A DNA stretch of 64,000 nucleotides, taken from JACDAN01 sp035535195. GTDB taxonomy: Bacteria > Actinomycetota > Thermoleophilia > Gaiellales > Gaiellaceae. Both the position numbers and the translations under genes were made by a program. The stretch's first letter is position 1; each line of letters opens with the position of its first letter. The stretch covers positions 1 through 64,000 of the forward strand of contig DATLQK010000026.1 of assembly GCA_035535195.1 (NCBI GenBank), written 5' to 3'. The notes under the pieces are model-generated. The model was given only the letters and a program-made list of their open reading frames with translations. It did not search any database and had not been told where the DNA came from. Of this stretch, positions 62,681-64,000 are shown one piece after another.

Positions 62681-64000
62681 CTAGCGGATCTCGAACGAGA
62701 CGTTTTGCCTGCTCGGAGGCCCATCTTCCGGCGGGTAGGCCAACAGCCGGAGCTGGTAGTCGCCCGGCGGAAGCCGTCGGCCGGCGGGGCCGCGCCCGGT
62801 CAGGCCGAAGGTGTATCGGCCCGGCAGCAGGTTGCGGAGGCGGGCGAGCCTGCCGAGGCGCTCCTTCCCGCGGTAGAGCTCGAGATCGAGGTGCGAGAGC
62901 GGCAGGACCTCGGTCACCCCGTCACGCTCGACGAGCCGCCCGGCGCGTAGCTCGAGCAGCGCCGGCGCCGAGTCCGACGGTCGGAACTTCGTCACCGAGA
63001 GGCGGACCGACCCGAGGAGGCCGCGCGGTGGAGGCCCGAAGGTAACCGACCACGGGACCTTCACCGCTCGGCCGCCGCCGGCACGGAGCTCGAGCGTCGC
63101 CGTCACCGCGCGCTTCCCGGGCGGGACGTAGGCCAAGCGGCCGGCGAGGAAGACCGCCGCGGCGCCGCCCGGTTCGAGCGTGACGCGTGACGGGGACACC
63201 GCGAGCGCGATGCCGCCCACCTCCCCGAGGTTGCCGACCGAGATGTTCACGGTCAGCCGGCGGCTCGAGAGGTTCCGGACGGCGAACCTCGCCGTCCCCG
63301 ACCACCCCCGCCCCCGTGCGTTGCCGAGCGAGAGCGTGGCGGGCTCGGCCACGACCTCGGCGGCCGATGCAGCTCCGAGATCGAGCTGGCCGCCGGGCCC
63401 GGCCGTTCCGGTCAAGGCGCCCTTGAGCGCGGGCGCGTCGAGGTCGGGGCGGTTCTGTGCCAGCAGCGCCGCCGCTCCCGCCACCACCGCGGCCGCCGCG
63501 CTCGAGCCGCTGACGGTGCCGAACGCCGGGGTGCCGTCCTCGCCTCGGCCGGGATGGGAGGTGAGGAGGCCGACACCCGGCGCGTAGAGGTCGGGCTTGG
63601 CGCCGCCGTCGAAGGCGAGCCCGCGCGAGGAGAACGCGGCCGGGCCGCCGGCATTCGGGTTCGACCGGCTGTGTGCCGTGCCGATCTCGACGGTCGCAGG
63701 CTCGCCCTGCGAGAGCAGCCGCTTCGCGGTCGTCGCAACGGCATTGGGAACCGACACGACGGGGATGCCGACCCGCTCATCGAGGCCGAGGCTCCCGGAG
63801 GGGATCTCGGGGCCGTGCAGGACGGCCGCGGCCGCACCGGCTCTGGCCGCCGCAGCCGCGGCAGCGTCCGGGGCGTCACCCCCCGGGGCGAGCGCCGCCT
63901 TGCCGGCCACGCGGCTGTAACCCCGTCGGTCGAAGAAGTCGTCGATCGAGAGCGACGGCGAGCTGTCGCCGAGGACGGCGGGCGGGAGCGGGTGGCGCAC
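62681..64000 (-). CDS. subtilase-like protein, 5' end beyond the window
   Basis: At least 439 residues; the frame runs off the window edge, so the Asp and His regions are not seen. A PA-like insert (IPVVSVPNAVATTAKRLLS) is followed by SNPNAGGPAAFSSRGLAFDG and the Ser motif as VSGSSAAAAVVAGAAALL (SGSS instead of SGTS). Three beta-sandwich regions follow, ending at ENVSFEIR-like SRQNVSFEIR. It is related to but not the same as the tandem three. Catalytic status cannot be judged from the half present. Confidence 0.8.
   Translation of the reverse strand: MRHPLPPAVLGDSSPSLSIDDFFDRRGYSRVAGKAALAPGGDAPDAAAAAAARAGAAAAVLHGPEIPSGSLGLDERVGIPVVSVPNAVATTAKRLLSQGEPATVEIGTAHSRSNPNAGGPAAFSSRGLAFDGGAKPDLYAPGVGLLTSHPGRGEDGTPAFGTVSGSSAAAAVVAGAAALLAQNRPDLDAPALKGALTGTAGPGGQLDLGAASAAEVVAEPATLSLGNARGRGWSGTARFAVRNLSSRRLTVNISVGNLGEVGGIALAVSPSRVTLEPGGAAAVFLAGRLAYVPPGKRAVTATLELRAGGGRAVKVPWSVTFGPPPRGLLGSVRLSVTKFRPSDSAPALLELRAGRLVERDGVTEVLPLSHLDLELYRGKERLGRLARLRNLLPGRYTFGLTGRGPAGRRLPPGDYQLRLLAYPPEDGPPSRQNVSFEIR

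Overview
The window reads as chromosomal DNA of a high-GC Actinomycetota. Coding density is very high, GTG and TTG starts are common, and many genes overlap by four bases. The gene families (K+-independent proton-pumping pyrophosphatase, many secreted subtilases, DUF3618/Holin-X envelope genes, ArgR, Rex, DNRLRE and GH15 proteins) fit the class Thermoleophilia (Gaiellales/Solirubrobacterales) best; that placement is an inference from content, not a database result. No insertion sequence, prophage, CRISPR array or rRNA gene was seen.

Layout. 1-4.1 kb: argR with a MaoC hydratase and an MFS permease on the minus strand, then a plus-strand run of four small envelope genes (one only 42 residues) and a tandem cupredoxin. 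4.1-16.1 kb: translation genes on the minus strand (pheT, pheS, thrS, infC, rpmI, rplT, a SpoU rRNA methyltransferase, DUF2332), broken by a plus-strand pair of duplicated methyltransferases and a MOSC protein, ending in a second MFS permease. 16.1-22.5 kb: an XRE-TPR regulator with dyad elements and a hidden 26-residue membrane peptide, a DNRLRE protein, an aminotransferase, and small hypothetical, VOC, TPR and membrane genes. 22.6-31.8 kb: a 1290-residue glucodextranase-like GH15 enzyme, a tRNA-Val(GAC), a GGDEF-EAL c-di-GMP protein, a subtilase with a pentapeptide-repeat tail and a PAS-LuxR regulator. 31.8-38 kb: EamA exporter, Eis-like acetyltransferase, PcrA helicase, a PadR/membrane-protein pair and an AlkZ-like protein.

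38-43 kb is the most notable region: a cobalamin riboswitch precedes a six-gene minus-strand operon. It encodes two exported DUF4430 proteins, EcfT, a fused double EcfA ATPase, an ECF S component and a secreted alpha/alpha-toroid repeat protein. DUF4430 and an alpha6/alpha6 toroid are the two domains of animal intrinsic factor and transcobalamin. The operon therefore looks like a bacterial B12 importer with a transcobalamin-like capture system split over separate polypeptides.

43-52 kb: VanZ-like protein, PQQ-type sugar dehydrogenase, two TrkA/RCK proteins without a Trk channel, two APC-permease/USP fusions separated by a 54-residue membrane peptide, and the pyrophosphatase hppA, which appears to start with CTG. 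52-57.5 kb: three tandem subtilases, two sharing a Cys/His basic tail. 57.5-64 kb: DUF1844-like protein, YbdK-type carboxylate-amine ligase, GT4 glycosyltransferase, Rex, glutaredoxin, glutamate dehydrogenase and a fifth subtilase cut by the window edge.
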